A DNA stretch of 64,000 nt, from positions 47,452-111,451 of the forward strand of contig CANQPS010000010.1 of NCBI GenBank assembly GCA_947625785.1, read 5' to 3'. The DNA comes from an uncultured Clostridia bacterium (lineage in GTDB: Bacteria; Bacillota; Clostridia; Oscillospirales; Acutalibacteraceae). Under the pieces are notes generated by a model that was given only the letters and a program-made list of their open reading frames with translations, was not told the DNA's origin and searched no databases. Shown one piece after another: positions 26,508 through 36,154 of the stretch (within the stretch, counting starts at the first letter, position 1; every line of letters begins with the position of its first letter). Made by a program: the position numbers and the translations under genes.

Positions 26508-27062
26508 ATGAAAATTACTATAATCGGCAGAAAAGTAAATCTAAAAGATAATTTCAAGGAAAGAGTAGAAAAAAAACTCAGTAAATTTGAGAGAATTTTT
26601 AGCGAAAGTGCAGAAGCTGCGGTAACGGTAACAGTTGAAAAAAACAGACAAATTGTTGAAGTTACCATTAATGATAATGGTATGGTATATCGTGCCGAAG
26701 AAACAAAACTCGAGATGAATGATGCTCTTGATGCAGTTGTAGATGTTCTCGGCGGTCAGATTAGAAAAAATAAAACTAAACTTTCCAAGAAAATGCGTAG
26801 TGGTGCTTTGGAAGCTCTCGAATATACACCAACAAATGAACAACAAGAAGAAAATTTTGCGGAATTATTGGAATCTTCATACCATATAGTCCGTACAAAA
26901 AGATTTGAACTAAGACCTATGGATGTAGAAGAAGCTATTTTACAAATGAATATGGTAGGTCACCAATTTTTTATGTTTCTTAATGGAGAAACGGGTGTTG
27001 TAAGTGTAGTTTATCTTCGTCACGACGGCACCTATGGTATGCTTGAACCAATAATTGACTAA
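26508..27062 (+). CDS. hpf: Ribosome hibernation promoting factor, long form
   Basis: A 184-residue protein with the two domains of long HPF: the N-terminal ribosome-binding domain (ITIIGRKVNLKDNFKERVEKKL) and the C-terminal dimerisation domain (VRTKRFELRPMDVEEAILQM ... HQFFMFLNGETG). It joins 70S ribosomes into 100S dimers in stationary phase. AAGGAGG precedes the ATG. A TATAAT box lies at 26407-26412, but its -35 is weak, which could suit alternative control. Confidence 0.94.
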   Translation: MKITIIGRKVNLKDNFKERVEKKLSKFERIFSESAEAAVTVTVEKNRQIVEVTINDNGMVYRAEETKLEMNDALDAVVDVLGGQIRKNKTKLSKKMRSGALEALEYTPTNEQQEENFAELLESSYHIVRTKRFELRPMDVEEAILQMNMVGHQFFMFLNGETGVVSVVYLRHDGTYGMLEPIID

Positions 27063-27088
27063 TTTTCTTTTTTAATTTATAATATGTT

Positions 27089-27122
27089 AAGGCATAGCTA
27101 AAATGTGCTATGCCTTATTTTT
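27089..27122 (+). terminator. Terminator after hpf
   Basis: Ten-base stem AAGGCATAGC with GCTATGCCTT, then ATTTTTAT. Confidence 0.85.
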
Positions 27123-27144
27123 ATACTAATGGAGTTATAATTTT

Positions 27145-28269
27145 ATGGATAATATAAAATGTGTAGTACCCTGTTTATTAGGTCTTGAAGGCCTTGTGGC
27201 AGATGAATTAAGAAGAATGAATATTAAGAATGTCCAAGCTGATAATGGCAGAGTATTTTTTACAGATAATTATAATGCTGTCGCAAGAGCAAATATTTGC
27301 AGCAGATACGGGGAAAGAGTTCTTATAGAAATAGGTAATTTTAAAGCAACAACTTTTTCTGAACTTTTTGATAAAGTTGAGGCATTGCCTTGGGAACAAT
27401 GGATTGACAAGGAAGATGAATTTCCAGTAAAAGGCAGTTCGCTAAATTCTAAATTATCAAGTGTGCCGTCTTGCCAATCCATAATTAAGAAGGCAATAGT
27501 AAAAAGACTTAGCAAAAAATATAAAATAGAATGGTTCAGGGAAACAGGTGCATTACATCAAATACAATTTTTGTTAATGAAAGATAATATTAGTATTATG
27601 ATAGATACATCAGGTATAGGATTGCATAAAAGAGGTTATAGAGCAAATTCAATAGAAGCACCTATTAAGGAAACACTCGCCGCTGCTATGGTAAATCTAT
27701 CACATATAAGGTCAGATAGTACTTTGATAGATACATTTTGTGGTTCGGGAACGATATTGATTGAGGGGGCTATGTACGCCTTAAATATTGCACCGAATAT
27801 TAACAGAAATTTCAGTGCTGAAGAATGGAATACTATTCCTGCAAATATTTGGGTCGATGAGAGAGAAAGAGCTAAAAGTCTTATCAATTATGATTGTAAA
27901 TTTCAGGCGTTTGGCTATGATATAGATGATTATGCCTTACAATTAACTATCGAAAATGCTAAAAAAGCAGGTGTTGAAGATAGAATTAAGGTTTCAAACA
28001 GGAATATTTGTGATTTTTCTGAGGATTTTGAAAAAGCAGCGGTTGTATGTAATCCGCCTTATGGCGAGAGATTGCTTGATATTTCACAAGCACAAGAGAT
28101 TTACAAAACTATGGGTAAACTTTTTGAAAGTAAAAAAGGTTGGAGTTATTCAATTATAAGTCCTGATGATGATTTTGAAAAATATTTTGGCAGAAAAGCC
28201 GATAAACGAAGAAAATTATATAATGGTATGATAAAATGTCAAGTTTATATGTATTTTAAATCTATTTAA
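27145..28269 (+). CDS. THUMP domain RNA methyltransferase (RlmL-type, YpsC-like)
   Basis: A 374-residue protein with an N-terminal ferredoxin-like/THUMP part (residues ~1-160) and a Rossmann methyltransferase domain. The SAM motif TLIDTFCGSGTILIEGA and the amino-methyltransferase motif CNPPYGERL are visible; the latter is the NPPY signature for N2-guanine methylation. It corresponds to RlmL/YpsC, which modifies 23S rRNA. It lies between terminators, so it is a single-gene unit. Confidence 0.9.
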   Translation: MDNIKCVVPCLLGLEGLVADELRRMNIKNVQADNGRVFFTDNYNAVARANICSRYGERVLIEIGNFKATTFSELFDKVEALPWEQWIDKEDEFPVKGSSLNSKLSSVPSCQSIIKKAIVKRLSKKYKIEWFRETGALHQIQFLLMKDNISIMIDTSGIGLHKRGYRANSIEAPIKETLAAAMVNLSHIRSDSTLIDTFCGSGTILIEGAMYALNIAPNINRNFSAEEWNTIPANIWVDERERAKSLINYDCKFQAFGYDIDDYALQLTIENAKKAGVEDRIKVSNRNICDFSEDFEKAAVVCNPPYGERLLDISQAQEIYKTMGKLFESKKGWSYSIISPDDDFEKYFGRKADKRRKLYNGMIKCQVYMYFKSI

Positions 28270-28272
28270 ATA

Positions 28273-28310
28273 AAAAATTGACTTAACTTTAAAAGTTAAG
28301 TCAATTTTTT
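28273..28310. terminator. Bidirectional terminator
   Basis: A perfect palindrome (AAAATTGACTTAACTTT and its complement) with A and T runs, between two convergent genes. Confidence 0.88.
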
Positions 28311-28322
28311 ATACGAAAATAT

Positions 28323-28820
28323 TCAGATATTTGGAACACTGCTTTTTTCTTTTTCTGATATAGAAATATACAGATTCATACAAACCGCCAGTGATAAAGC
28401 CGGAATTTCAAAAGACGAATTTGATATTTCAACTTGCGAATAAGAAAAATTATTATACCAAATTTTTTTGTGTGTCATAATTACGGAATTATCAACATCT
28501 ATAACGGCATAATTCCCTGACAGTGCGTTGCCTGTAATACACCAAGGCATACCATAGATGTACAGGTCGCAGTTAGATAATGTTATGGAATGACTTAATA
28601 GTAATCTCTGTTTATTGTATAAAATCAGAAATTTATTATTAATAAAATTATTTTTTAATATTTTTGACAACGAATTTTTTTCTGAATTAGTAATACGAAA
28701 AACTCTGTGTATTGGATTTTTTTCAGAGAGAACGCAATATTTTTGATTACCCAATTTATCAAAAATAGAAAATTCTGAATTTATATCCTGAGTATTTCTC
28801 TTAATATATAGGTTAATCAC
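28323..28820 (-). CDS. LURP-one-like (YxjI/Tubby C-terminal fold) protein
   Basis: About 165 residues with the beta-strand pattern of the LURP-one-related/YxjI family: YIKRN..INSEFSIFDKLGNQKYCV, a middle helix with FLILYN, and the C-terminal YAVIDVDNSVIMTHKKIW then the hydrophobic helix ALSLAVCMNL. These proteins share the Tubby C-terminal barrel and resemble phospholipid scramblases; function in bacteria is unknown. GTG at 28820 is preferred, six bases after AAGGTGGTG; the frame could run to 28832. The assignment is by overall pattern, so moderate. Confidence 0.6.
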   Translation of the reverse strand: MINLYIKRNTQDINSEFSIFDKLGNQKYCVLSEKNPIHRVFRITNSEKNSLSKILKNNFINNKFLILYNKQRLLLSHSITLSNCDLYIYGMPWCITGNALSGNYAVIDVDNSVIMTHKKIWYNNFSYSQVEISNSSFEIPALSLAVCMNLYISISEKEKSSVPNI

Positions 28821-28870
28821 ATACAGCACCACCTTGAAAAATCAAGTTAATAAAATTTTAATAAAACAAA

Positions 28871-28966
28871 TGTTCTAAAAACTATTGCAAAACAACTTTT
28901 ATTCTGATATTATATAAATATAGAGTGTTTGTTCTATAATTGTGGAGTATAGATACAGATGTTCTA
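28871..28966 (+). promoter_or_regulatory. Promoter region with three TGTTCTA repeats (possible LexA-like operators)
   Basis: TGTTCTA occurs at 28871-28877, 28930-28936 and 28960-28966, all in the same direction. A promoter TTGCAA (28885-28890), 17 bases, TATTAT (28908-28913) lies between the first two. The first copy reads AAAC-AAAT-GTTC, one base from the GAAC-N4-GTTC form of Gram-positive LexA boxes; the others keep only the right half well. Confidence 0.4.
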
Positions 28967-29003
28967 ATTAAAATATTGTTATCTGAGTAATGGGGGAATA
29001 GAA

Positions 29004-29231
29004 ATGGAATACATAATATTATCATCAGTATATTTTAATAATGCCATAAATATAAAAAATAGAATTTATGTCTTAAAAGATGAACTTGAAAATACTGATA
29101 TTAAGGAAAATTATAACGATATAATAAGAAGAATTGAAATTTTAAAGGTTATGTATGATGAGGCTATAAGCACAAGCAGACTTTTAAAAGAAAAGGGGGA
29201 GAGTATATTATGTCAAGAAAACAAAAACTAA
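29004..29231 (+). CDS. Small protein of unknown function, first gene of a pair
   Basis: A 75-residue protein, charged and mostly helical (NAINIKNRIYVLKDELENT, then RRIEILKVMYDEAI). No signal, no membrane segment, no recognised family. It starts with ATG after a GGGGGA site, and its end overlaps the following helix-turn-helix gene by 22 bp, so the two are translated together. It might be a partner of that regulator. Confidence 0.6.
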   Translation: MEYIILSSVYFNNAINIKNRIYVLKDELENTDIKENYNDIIRRIEILKVMYDEAISTSRLLKEKGESILCQENKN

Positions 29232-29515
29232 CTTTAAATGACAAAATAGATTCAAATATCGCTTTTATGCGATATAACTCCGGTTTGAGCAACGCAAATG
29301 ATATAGAAAAAATGAAAAAGTTTGTTAGCGTTGCCCTTAACAAGAGTGTAACAAATATGCAGAGATATTGCATTACCGAATATTATATTAACAATAAATT
29401 AGTAAAAGAGATAGCAAGTGAATTAAATGTAAATTCATCAACAGTCACAAGACATATACAAAGGGGAATTAAAAATATTAAAAAAATATCAAATTATATA
29501 AATTTCTATCAATAA
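29210..29515 (+). CDS. Small helix-turn-helix protein, sigma-70 region 4-like
   Basis: A 101-residue protein whose C-terminal half (ITEYYINNKLVKEIASELNVNSSTVTRHIQRGIKNIKK) reads as a region-4-like helix-turn-helix: 'LVKEIASELNVNSSTVTRHI'-type spacing matches sigma and phage ArpU-like regulators. There is no region 2, so it is not a full sigma factor. It follows the small gene at 29004 with a 22-bp overlap. The role is unknown; regulation by the repeated boxes upstream is possible. Confidence 0.65.
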   Translation: MSRKQKLTLNDKIDSNIAFMRYNSGLSNANDIEKMKKFVSVALNKSVTNMQRYCITEYYINNKLVKEIASELNVNSSTVTRHIQRGIKNIKKISNYINFYQ

Positions 29516-29520
29516 TATTT

Positions 29521-30978
29521 TTATATATGGTCGTCAATTTCTTTAATTATGGTTTTAAGGATTTTAAGACGACCATATTTTTTATTATTACATTCAATAA
29601 TATTCCAAGGTGCAAATTTAGTTGAAGTTTTTTGCAGCATATCATTGACAGCTATTTCATATTCGTCCCATTTTTTTCTGTTTCGCCAATCTTCATCAGT
29701 TATTTTCCATTGTTTTGCGGGGTTATTTTCTCTGTTTTTAAATCGTGTAAGTTGCTCATCAGGACTTATATGCAGCCAAAATTTGATTAAAATAATACCA
29801 CTTTTCGTTATTTCGTGTTCAAATTCGTTTATTTCACTATATGCCATTTGCCAGCGATTTTTATCGCAAAAACCTTCGATACGCTCAACCATAACTCGAC
29901 CATACCAAGAACGGTCAAATATAGTTATTTTATTTTGCTGAGGAAGTTCTTTCCAAAATCTCCATAAATAATGGTGACTTAATTCGATAGAAGATGGTGA
30001 CGATATTGGTATAACTGTATAATCTCTTGGGTCAAGACAAGAAGTTACTCTTTTTATACTTCCTCCTTTTCCGGCAGCGTCCCAACCCTCAAATACCAAA
30101 ACCATAGGTATTTGATTTTTAAATAAAAATTCTTGTCTTTTGCTTAGCTTACTTTGAAGTTGTTTAAGTTTATCTTTATACTTATTTTCGTCAACAGAAA
30201 CATTCGGGTCAATATCTTTTAGCAAGGGCATTTTAATAAGAGGAAATCTTTTGTCTGAATCTTTATAATTAACGGGTATAGTGGTTTTTTCGGCATCTTT
30301 CTTTGAGAGGGCTGATTTCATAGCATTTATAATTATTTCGTAAACAGATATAGTCGCAGAATAAATATCATAACCTGATATAACATTCCATCTTGCATAC
30401 TCCTTATTTGTATTTTCGATAGCGTTGTTTACTATTTCTAAAAAATCATTATAATGTTTATTTATAAAATTATCATATTCATTTATATAATTTTCATTTT
30501 TTTCGATAAGCTGTAATCTTTTCTTTTGTTCAGACTTGGATATATGCAGGAATAATTTAACAATAACACAACCATCATCAGAAAATTGTCTTTCTATGGA
30601 ATTAATACTTTCGATTGTGGATTTTTTTGTTATAGTACTTTCGTTCCAAAAAGCATATTCATACCAACAACTGTCAAATATTGACAATTTATCTCTACAA
30701 GGCATTTTTTCAACATATTGTTTTAGAAATGGTACGGTTTGTTGACAAGTACTTCCTTTACTGTAAACCCTGTAATATCTGGGGTCTAATGGGTCGATAA
30801 TTTGAGATATAATTTTGCCTTTTCCGGCTGTGCCCCAACCCTCAACAATAATCGCCATAGGAATTTTAGCTTTCATCATATCAATCTGCAAAGAATATAA
30901 TTCGTTACAATATTTTTCTTTAAGTTTTTTATATTCCGTTTTAAGCATAGTATTGTTTAATATAGTATCATTCAGCAA
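29521..30978 (-). CDS. Polyphosphate:AMP phosphotransferase-like, two-domain PPK2 kinase
   Basis: A 485-residue protein of two tandem PPK2 domains, the pattern of class II PPK2 enzymes that make ADP from AMP and polyphosphate. The C-terminal domain has the full P-loop GWDAAGKGGSIKR (D300, K304) and the lid start DRSWYGR. The N-terminal copy is altered: GWGTAGKGK has Gly49 where the essential Asp should be, and its second motif reads DSCWYEY. So only the C-terminal half is expected to be catalytic, as known for other fused PPK2s. TTG 30978 lies seven bases after AAGGAG; the longer frame to 31020 reads through it. Confidence 0.88.
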   Translation of the reverse strand: MLNDTILNNTMLKTEYKKLKEKYCNELYSLQIDMMKAKIPMAIIVEGWGTAGKGKIISQIIDPLDPRYYRVYSKGSTCQQTVPFLKQYVEKMPCRDKLSIFDSCWYEYAFWNESTITKKSTIESINSIERQFSDDGCVIVKLFLHISKSEQKKRLQLIEKNENYINEYDNFINKHYNDFLEIVNNAIENTNKEYARWNVISGYDIYSATISVYEIIINAMKSALSKKDAEKTTIPVNYKDSDKRFPLIKMPLLKDIDPNVSVDENKYKDKLKQLQSKLSKRQEFLFKNQIPMVLVFEGWDAAGKGGSIKRVTSCLDPRDYTVIPISSPSSIELSHHYLWRFWKELPQQNKITIFDRSWYGRVMVERIEGFCDKNRWQMAYSEINEFEHEITKSGIILIKFWLHISPDEQLTRFKNRENNPAKQWKITDEDWRNRKKWDEYEIAVNDMLQKTSTKFAPWNIIECNNKKYGRLKILKTIIKEIDDHI

Positions 30979-31227
30979 ATAAATCACTCCTTTTTGTAAG
31001 TATGTAAAACGATAGTCCAATATAACTATTTTATCACAAAAACAATAGAATAGTATATAGTAAGAATAAAAATTTAAAATTTATAAGTATATTTTATTTG
31101 TTACTATTCTTAGGATTGTCATAATTTAGTAAAAGTTTTTATATTTTTGAAAAATTGTATTGTATTTTTAGGTAAAATAGGTTATTATATATCTATTAAG
31201 ATGTTTTAATCGCAGGAGGAATTACTT

Positions 31228-33144
31228 ATGAATGGTAATATAAGTATTCAGATATGTGCATTTGTGCTTATTGCGATAATTGTGCTTATATTTTTTACAA
31301 AGAAAAATTTACGAACATACAAAATAACTGCATATAAGTGCCTTTTAATAAGTGTCCTTGCATCAGTAGGATTGGATATTATTTCATCAGTATCAATGAA
31401 TTATCTCATAGCGGCTGACCTTGTAAATATTACTTTATCAAAGATGTATTGGATATCTATTGTAGTAATTGCAAATTTTATATTTATTTATTCATTGATA
31501 GAAATTTATAGGAATAATATATGTTTAAAACAATACATAGCAATTTCATCAATATTTAGTCTGTCGATAACATTCGCATCACCATTTATTGGAATAGAAC
31601 AAAAAAATATAAATGGTTTTATAGTTACGAAGGGCATTTTTCCGATGATATGTTTTGGCTTGACCATTTTTTGCTTGCTGATGACAATAATTTATGTTTT
31701 AGCTTATAGAAAAAAGAGAATGAATTTAAAATTACACCCTATAATATTTTTTTTATTCGCAATACTAATTTCAACATTACTTCAATATGTATTTGACGGA
31801 ATGTTATTTATGTCATTTGCTATGGCTGTATCTGCTGTATATATGTATATGTGTTTGGAAAATCCTGAAAAAAATATAGATGAGGAAACAACATTATTTA
31901 ACAGTTTCGCATTTTTGGAGCAAATTACAAATAACATAGAATTAAAAACAAAATATTCTATTATAGATATAGCCTTGGAAGAATATAATTTTATATATGA
32001 AACTTTTGGTATAAAAAACGGAAGAAGATTAATAAAAAGTATAGGTAAATTTTTGAATGGATTAGATAATGATAATATAATTTCTTTTAGAAATTCGGAT
32101 TATGAGTTTTCAATTATCATAAATTCTGGAAATGCTGAAATTACAAATAAGTTAGTTGAAGAAATATCCGAACGATTTAAAAAAACTTGGAATATTAATA
32201 ATATTGAAATACCAATAAATATCAGTATGTGTGTTATGCCAAATAACAATTATTCGAATAATACAGAGGAAGTTATAGATTTATTAAAATACTTTATGAA
32301 TGAGGCAAGGAAAAACAGCAAAAAAGGTGGCTATGGTGATATAGTATATATTGATGATAAAGCATTGGAACGCCAAAAAGATATAAAAAGAGTTAGTACG
32401 GCTATGAAAAAAGCTATTGAGAAAGAGTTAGTATCGGTATACTTTCAACCGATATTTAATACAAAGAAAAATAGATATACTGCCGCTGAGGCACTTATCC
32501 GTGTTTATGATGAAAGCGGTAAGCCACTTAATCCGGAATTATTTATCCCCCTTGCTGAGGAAAATGGTTTAATATTACAATTTAGCAGGATAGTTCTGCA
32601 TAAGGTTTGTAAATTTATTCGTGATAATGATATAAAAAAACACGGAATAGATTATATAGAAGTTAATTTATCAGTAGTTGAGTGTATGCGTGAAACACTC
32701 GCTGATGATTTAATAAAAGTAATGGAAGAATATAAAATAGACCCTTCTACCATTAACTTTGAGATAACAGAAACTGCCGCTATTAAGTCAGAGAAAATTT
32801 TGATTTCTAATATGAATAAACTTATTGATTGGGGAGCGTCATTTTCACTTGATGATTATGGTTCAGGTTACTCTAATCTTAATTACTTAATTGAACTGCC
32901 ATTTGATTTAGTAAAATTGGATAAGTTTATAGTATGGTCATATTTTAGCAGTGATAAGGCAAAGGTTGCTCTTGAATCAGCTATATCAATGATAAAAAGT
33001 CTAAATATGAAAATAGTTGCAGAAGGTATAGAAAATAAAACACAATATAATGCTATGTATAATTGTGGTATAGATTATATACAAGGATATTATTTTTCAA
33101 GACCTATTACATCAGAAGCATTTGCTGATATTATAAGCAGGTAG
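31228..33144 (+). CDS. Membrane EAL-domain c-di-GMP phosphodiesterase with degenerate GGDEF domain
   Basis: A 638-residue protein: about six or seven membrane segments (1-215), a GGDEF-like domain (~225-375) in which the signature is degenerate (NSDYEF), and a C-terminal EAL domain (~385-638). The EAL domain keeps the known catalytic residues: E of AAEALIRV (~421), NLS, FEITET, DDYGSG (~541, canonical DDFGTG), KLDKF, AEGIE and QGYYFSRP. It should hydrolyse c-di-GMP. AGGAGG precedes ATG 31228. No cyclase lies in the window. Its stop is directly beside the palindromic element. Confidence 0.9.
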   Translation: MNGNISIQICAFVLIAIIVLIFFTKKNLRTYKITAYKCLLISVLASVGLDIISSVSMNYLIAADLVNITLSKMYWISIVVIANFIFIYSLIEIYRNNICLKQYIAISSIFSLSITFASPFIGIEQKNINGFIVTKGIFPMICFGLTIFCLLMTIIYVLAYRKKRMNLKLHPIIFFLFAILISTLLQYVFDGMLFMSFAMAVSAVYMYMCLENPEKNIDEETTLFNSFAFLEQITNNIELKTKYSIIDIALEEYNFIYETFGIKNGRRLIKSIGKFLNGLDNDNIISFRNSDYEFSIIINSGNAEITNKLVEEISERFKKTWNINNIEIPINISMCVMPNNNYSNNTEEVIDLLKYFMNEARKNSKKGGYGDIVYIDDKALERQKDIKRVSTAMKKAIEKELVSVYFQPIFNTKKNRYTAAEALIRVYDESGKPLNPELFIPLAEENGLILQFSRIVLHKVCKFIRDNDIKKHGIDYIEVNLSVVECMRETLADDLIKVMEEYKIDPSTINFEITETAAIKSEKILISNMNKLIDWGASFSLDDYGSGYSNLNYLIELPFDLVKLDKFIVWSYFSSDKAKVALESAISMIKSLNMKIVAEGIENKTQYNAMYNCGIDYIQGYYFSRPITSEAFADIISR

Positions 33145-33338
33145 ATAGCGGGGCTTTGCCCCACACCCCATAAGGGCTCCGCCCTTAACCCGTTAAGAGA
33201 ACTTTTTGAAAAAAGTTCTCTTAAAACTTTCAAAAACTTTTAATTTTTTAAGAGTAAAAGTTTTCGGTCAAGCCTTTTTCAAAAGGCTTGCGGGTTAAGG
33301 GCAGAGTCCTTATGGGGTGTGGGGCAAAGCCCCGCTAT
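33145..33338. repeat. 194-bp near-palindromic element with inner hairpins
   Basis: The outer arms pair from both ends: ATAGCGGGGCTTTGCCCC / ACACCCCATAAGG / CTCCGCCCTTAACCCG on the left against CGGGTTAAGGGC / GAGTCCTTATGGGGTGT / GGGGCAAAGCCCCGCTAT on the right, with only a few mismatches over about 48 bases. Inside are further hairpins: AGAGAACTTTTTG with AAAAAAGTTCTCT, and AAGCCTTTTT with AAAAGGCTT. It is much more G+C-rich at its ends than its surroundings. It has no reading frame. A decayed half copy is at 15859-15957. It could act as a two-way terminator between the convergent genes. Confidence 0.85.
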
Positions 33339-34111
33339 ATAAGTTCTTTTGCAACGGCGAAAATTTCTCTTGTATAATATGTAAGCGACATATACAATAA
33401 TGGTTTGGCACTTGTTGAGCCTATATAATCGAAATCGTATCTTTTGGCAAGTAAATACGCTCTATATTGATGAAAACCATCGGTTGATATTGTAATATTC
33501 TTGCTTAATGAGTTACTTTTTATAATGTCGTATGAAAATTCAATATTTTCAGCGGTATTTGTTGATTTATCTTCAAGATAAATTCTATTTTTATCAATTC
33601 CCATTTTGACAAGTTCATTATATATACATTGAGCCTCGCTAATCTGTTCTTTTCCAGCCATACCGCCTGATGCTATGCATACAGCCTCAGGATTTTCTAA
33701 CAAAACTTCATAGGCTGATTTAATGCGTTCATATAGCATTGCACTTGGTGCTGTACCGTTTACCTGACATCCTAATACTATGACTGTCATATTGCCCTGT
33801 TTGTATCCTTTATTTTCGTGAGATATAATATTAACTACAATAAAACTTGAAAATATTATACCGGACAATAATATTAATGATACAAAAATACATATCATTT
33901 TACCAATCGTTTTCCTGAAAAATTTTTTCAGATACGATAATATCTTCTCGGAAAATAATGTTATAAATATTATAAGAACTGTTATAATCATTCCCGATAT
34001 ATTGCCTAAGTTTAGCAACCCTATGTATATAAAAGGTAATGAGTACCAACCAAATAATATCACTGCTATTGATATTATAATGCCTTTAATTATTAGAATT
34101 TTTGTTTTCAT
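33335..34111 (-). CDS. YdcF/SanA family (DUF218) membrane protein
   Basis: A 258-residue protein with three or four N-terminal membrane segments and a C-terminal DUF218 domain. Family marks are VIVLGCQVNGTAPSAMLYERI, IASGGMAGKEQISEA, and EDKSTNTAENIEFS, ending in the DGFHQYRA motif. The domain is linked to cell-envelope functions (SanA affects vancomycin entry) without known chemistry. ATG 34111 is used; a longer frame runs into lepA. The TAG stop lies within the edge of the palindromic element. Confidence 0.88.
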   Translation of the reverse strand: MKTKILIIKGIIISIAVILFGWYSLPFIYIGLLNLGNISGMIITVLIIFITLFSEKILSYLKKFFRKTIGKMICIFVSLILLSGIIFSSFIVVNIISHENKGYKQGNMTVIVLGCQVNGTAPSAMLYERIKSAYEVLLENPEAVCIASGGMAGKEQISEAQCIYNELVKMGIDKNRIYLEDKSTNTAENIEFSYDIIKSNSLSKNITISTDGFHQYRAYLLAKRYDFDYIGSTSAKPLLYMSLTYYTREIFAVAKELI

Positions 34112-34130
34112 AAATACTTTATTACTCCTA

Positions 34131-35942
34131 TTATTCACTGTCAAGTTTAAGAACTGCCATAAATGCGTCTTGTGGTACTTCGACACTGCCAAGCTGACGC
34201 ATACGCTTTTTACCCTCTTTTTGTTTTTCAAGCAATTTCTTTTTTCGTGTTATATCACCGCCATAACATTTAGCAAGTACATCTTTTCGCATAGCTTTTA
34301 CAGTTTCACGAGCGATAATTTTTCCACCAACACAGGCTTGAATTGGTACTTCAAATAATTGACGAGGAATTTTTTCTTTAAGCTTTTCTGCCATTTTTCT
34401 TGCTCGGCTATACGCTTTATCTATATGAATAATAAATGATAAGGCGTCAACTACTTCTCCATTAAGCATTATATCAAGTTTAACAAGTTTTGATTCGGCA
34501 TAACCAATGAGTTCATAATCAAAAGAGGCATAACCTCTCGTACGGGATTTTAATGTATCGAAAAAGTCATATATAATTTCGGCAAGAGGCAATTCGTAAT
34601 GAATATCAACTCTTTCTTTATCTATATAACTCATATCTTTGAAAATGCCTCGTCTTTCCTGACAAAGTTCCATTATATTTCCCACATAATCAGAAGGAGC
34701 GTATATATGGGCATTTGTGATAGGTTCTTCTGCCTTAGATATAACTGCTGTTTCAGGGTAATTGGTTGGATTGTCAATCATACAGACTGTTCCGTCAGTT
34801 TTAGTAATTCGATATATGACGCTTGGTGCTGTTGTAATAAGGTCTAAATTATATTCTCTTTCAAGTCGCTCTTGGATTATTTCCATATGCAGCAGCCCTA
34901 AAAAGCCACACCTAAATCCAAATCCTAATGCGATAGATGTTTCCGCCTCAAAGGTTAAAGATGCGTCATTAAGCTGCAATTTTTCAAGTGCATCTCTTAA
35001 ATCTTGATACTTAGCACCGTCAGCGGGATATATGCCACAAAATACCATAGGATTTACAGCTCTATATCCGGATAGTGCCTCTTTTGCAGGATTTAGTGCA
35101 AGGGTAACAGTATCACCAACACGAGCATCTCGTACATTTTTAATAGATGCGGCAATATAACCAACTTCGCCCGCAAACAATGTTTTTCTTGGTTCAAGAC
35201 TTGTTGCCCTAAGATAACCACACTCAACAACTGTAAATTTAGAGTTAGTAGCCATAAGCTTTATTTCATCGCCGACACTTACTTGTCCCTCTTTAACTCT
35301 TATATAAATTATAACACCCTTATAACTATCATAATATGAATCGAATATTAATGCTTGTAAAGGCTTATTGTCGTCACCTTTTGGAGAAGGTATATCACTT
35401 ACGATTTTTTCCAAAACGGCGTGAATGTTAATACCTGCCTTTGCCGATATAAGAGGTGCGTCTTCCGCAGGAATACCAATAACATCTTCTATTTCATTGA
35501 TAACCTTTTGAGGATTGGCACTTGGCAAATCAATTTTGTTAATAACGGGTACGATTTCAAGTCCGGCATCTACTGCCAGATATGTATTTGCTAAAGTTTG
35601 AGCCTCTATACCTTGTGAGGCATCAACGACAAGTATAGCCCCCTCACACGCTGCAAGTGAGCGTGATACCTCATAGTTAAAGTCTACGTGACCGGGTGTA
35701 TCAATAAGATTAAATATATATTCCTGACCATTATCAGCTTTATATAAAAGAGTAACAGCGTGAGCTTTAATTGTAATACCTCTTTCACGCTCTAAGTCCA
35801 TATTATCAAGAAGTTGTTCTTCCATATCTCTTAATGCAACGGATTGAGTTTGTTCAAGTATTCTGTCGGCGAGAGTAGATTTTCCGTGGTCAATATGGGC
35901 AATTATACTGAAATTTCTTATATTTTCTTTATTTAATGACAA
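34131..35942 (-). CDS. lepA: Elongation factor 4 (back-translocating GTPase LepA)
   Basis: A 603-residue translational GTPase. G1 [10 protein letters not shown]2 region RGITIKA, G3 DTPGH, G4 NKIDLP and the LepA-specific C-terminal domain ([21 protein letters not shown]) are all present. It starts with TTG 35942, four bases after AGGTGA. It moves ribosomes back one step or helps in initiation. The YdcF-like gene follows 19 bp on. Confidence 0.96.
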   Translation of the reverse strand: MSLNKENIRNFSIIAHIDHGKSTLADRILEQTQSVALRDMEEQLLDNMDLERERGITIKAHAVTLLYKADNGQEYIFNLIDTPGHVDFNYEVSRSLAACEGAILVVDASQGIEAQTLANTYLAVDAGLEIVPVINKIDLPSANPQKVINEIEDVIGIPAEDAPLISAKAGINIHAVLEKIVSDIPSPKGDDNKPLQALIFDSYYDSYKGVIIYIRVKEGQVSVGDEIKLMATNSKFTVVECGYLRATSLEPRKTLFAGEVGYIAASIKNVRDARVGDTVTLALNPAKEALSGYRAVNPMVFCGIYPADGAKYQDLRDALEKLQLNDASLTFEAETSIALGFGFRCGFLGLLHMEIIQERLEREYNLDLITTAPSVIYRITKTDGTVCMIDNPTNYPETAVISKAEEPITNAHIYAPSDYVGNIMELCQERRGIFKDMSYIDKERVDIHYELPLAEIIYDFFDTLKSRTRGYASFDYELIGYAESKLVKLDIMLNGEVVDALSFIIHIDKAYSRARKMAEKLKEKIPRQLFEVPIQACVGGKIIARETVKAMRKDVLAKCYGGDITRKKKLLEKQKEGKKRMRQLGSVEVPQDAFMAVLKLDSE

Positions 35943-36105
35943 AAAATCACCTACTAAAATTTATACTATAAATTAAATTATAACATAGTTACTTAATATT
36001 ATCAACTTTATTGAGGTCAATAATTTTTATAGTTTATTGTAATTCTGTTGGTTTCCTTTTTGTAAAAATAATTATATTAAAACAGTTTCTTTTTATTAAA
36101 TAATA

Positions 36106-36148
36106 TTCCCTTTGTTACAGGTATGAACAAATCCGGTAACAAAGGGAA
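36106..36148 (-). terminator. Terminator after the NatAB-like operon
   Basis: Thirteen-base stem TTCCCTTTGTTAC with GTAACAAAGGGAA around a 17-base loop, then T-rich on the minus strand. Confidence 0.8.
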
Positions 36149-36154
36149 GTATTT

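Noticed and set aside
28833..29515. Prophage or integrated element
   Set aside because: The small regulator-like genes recall phage proteins, but there is no integrase, structural gene or attachment repeat nearby.
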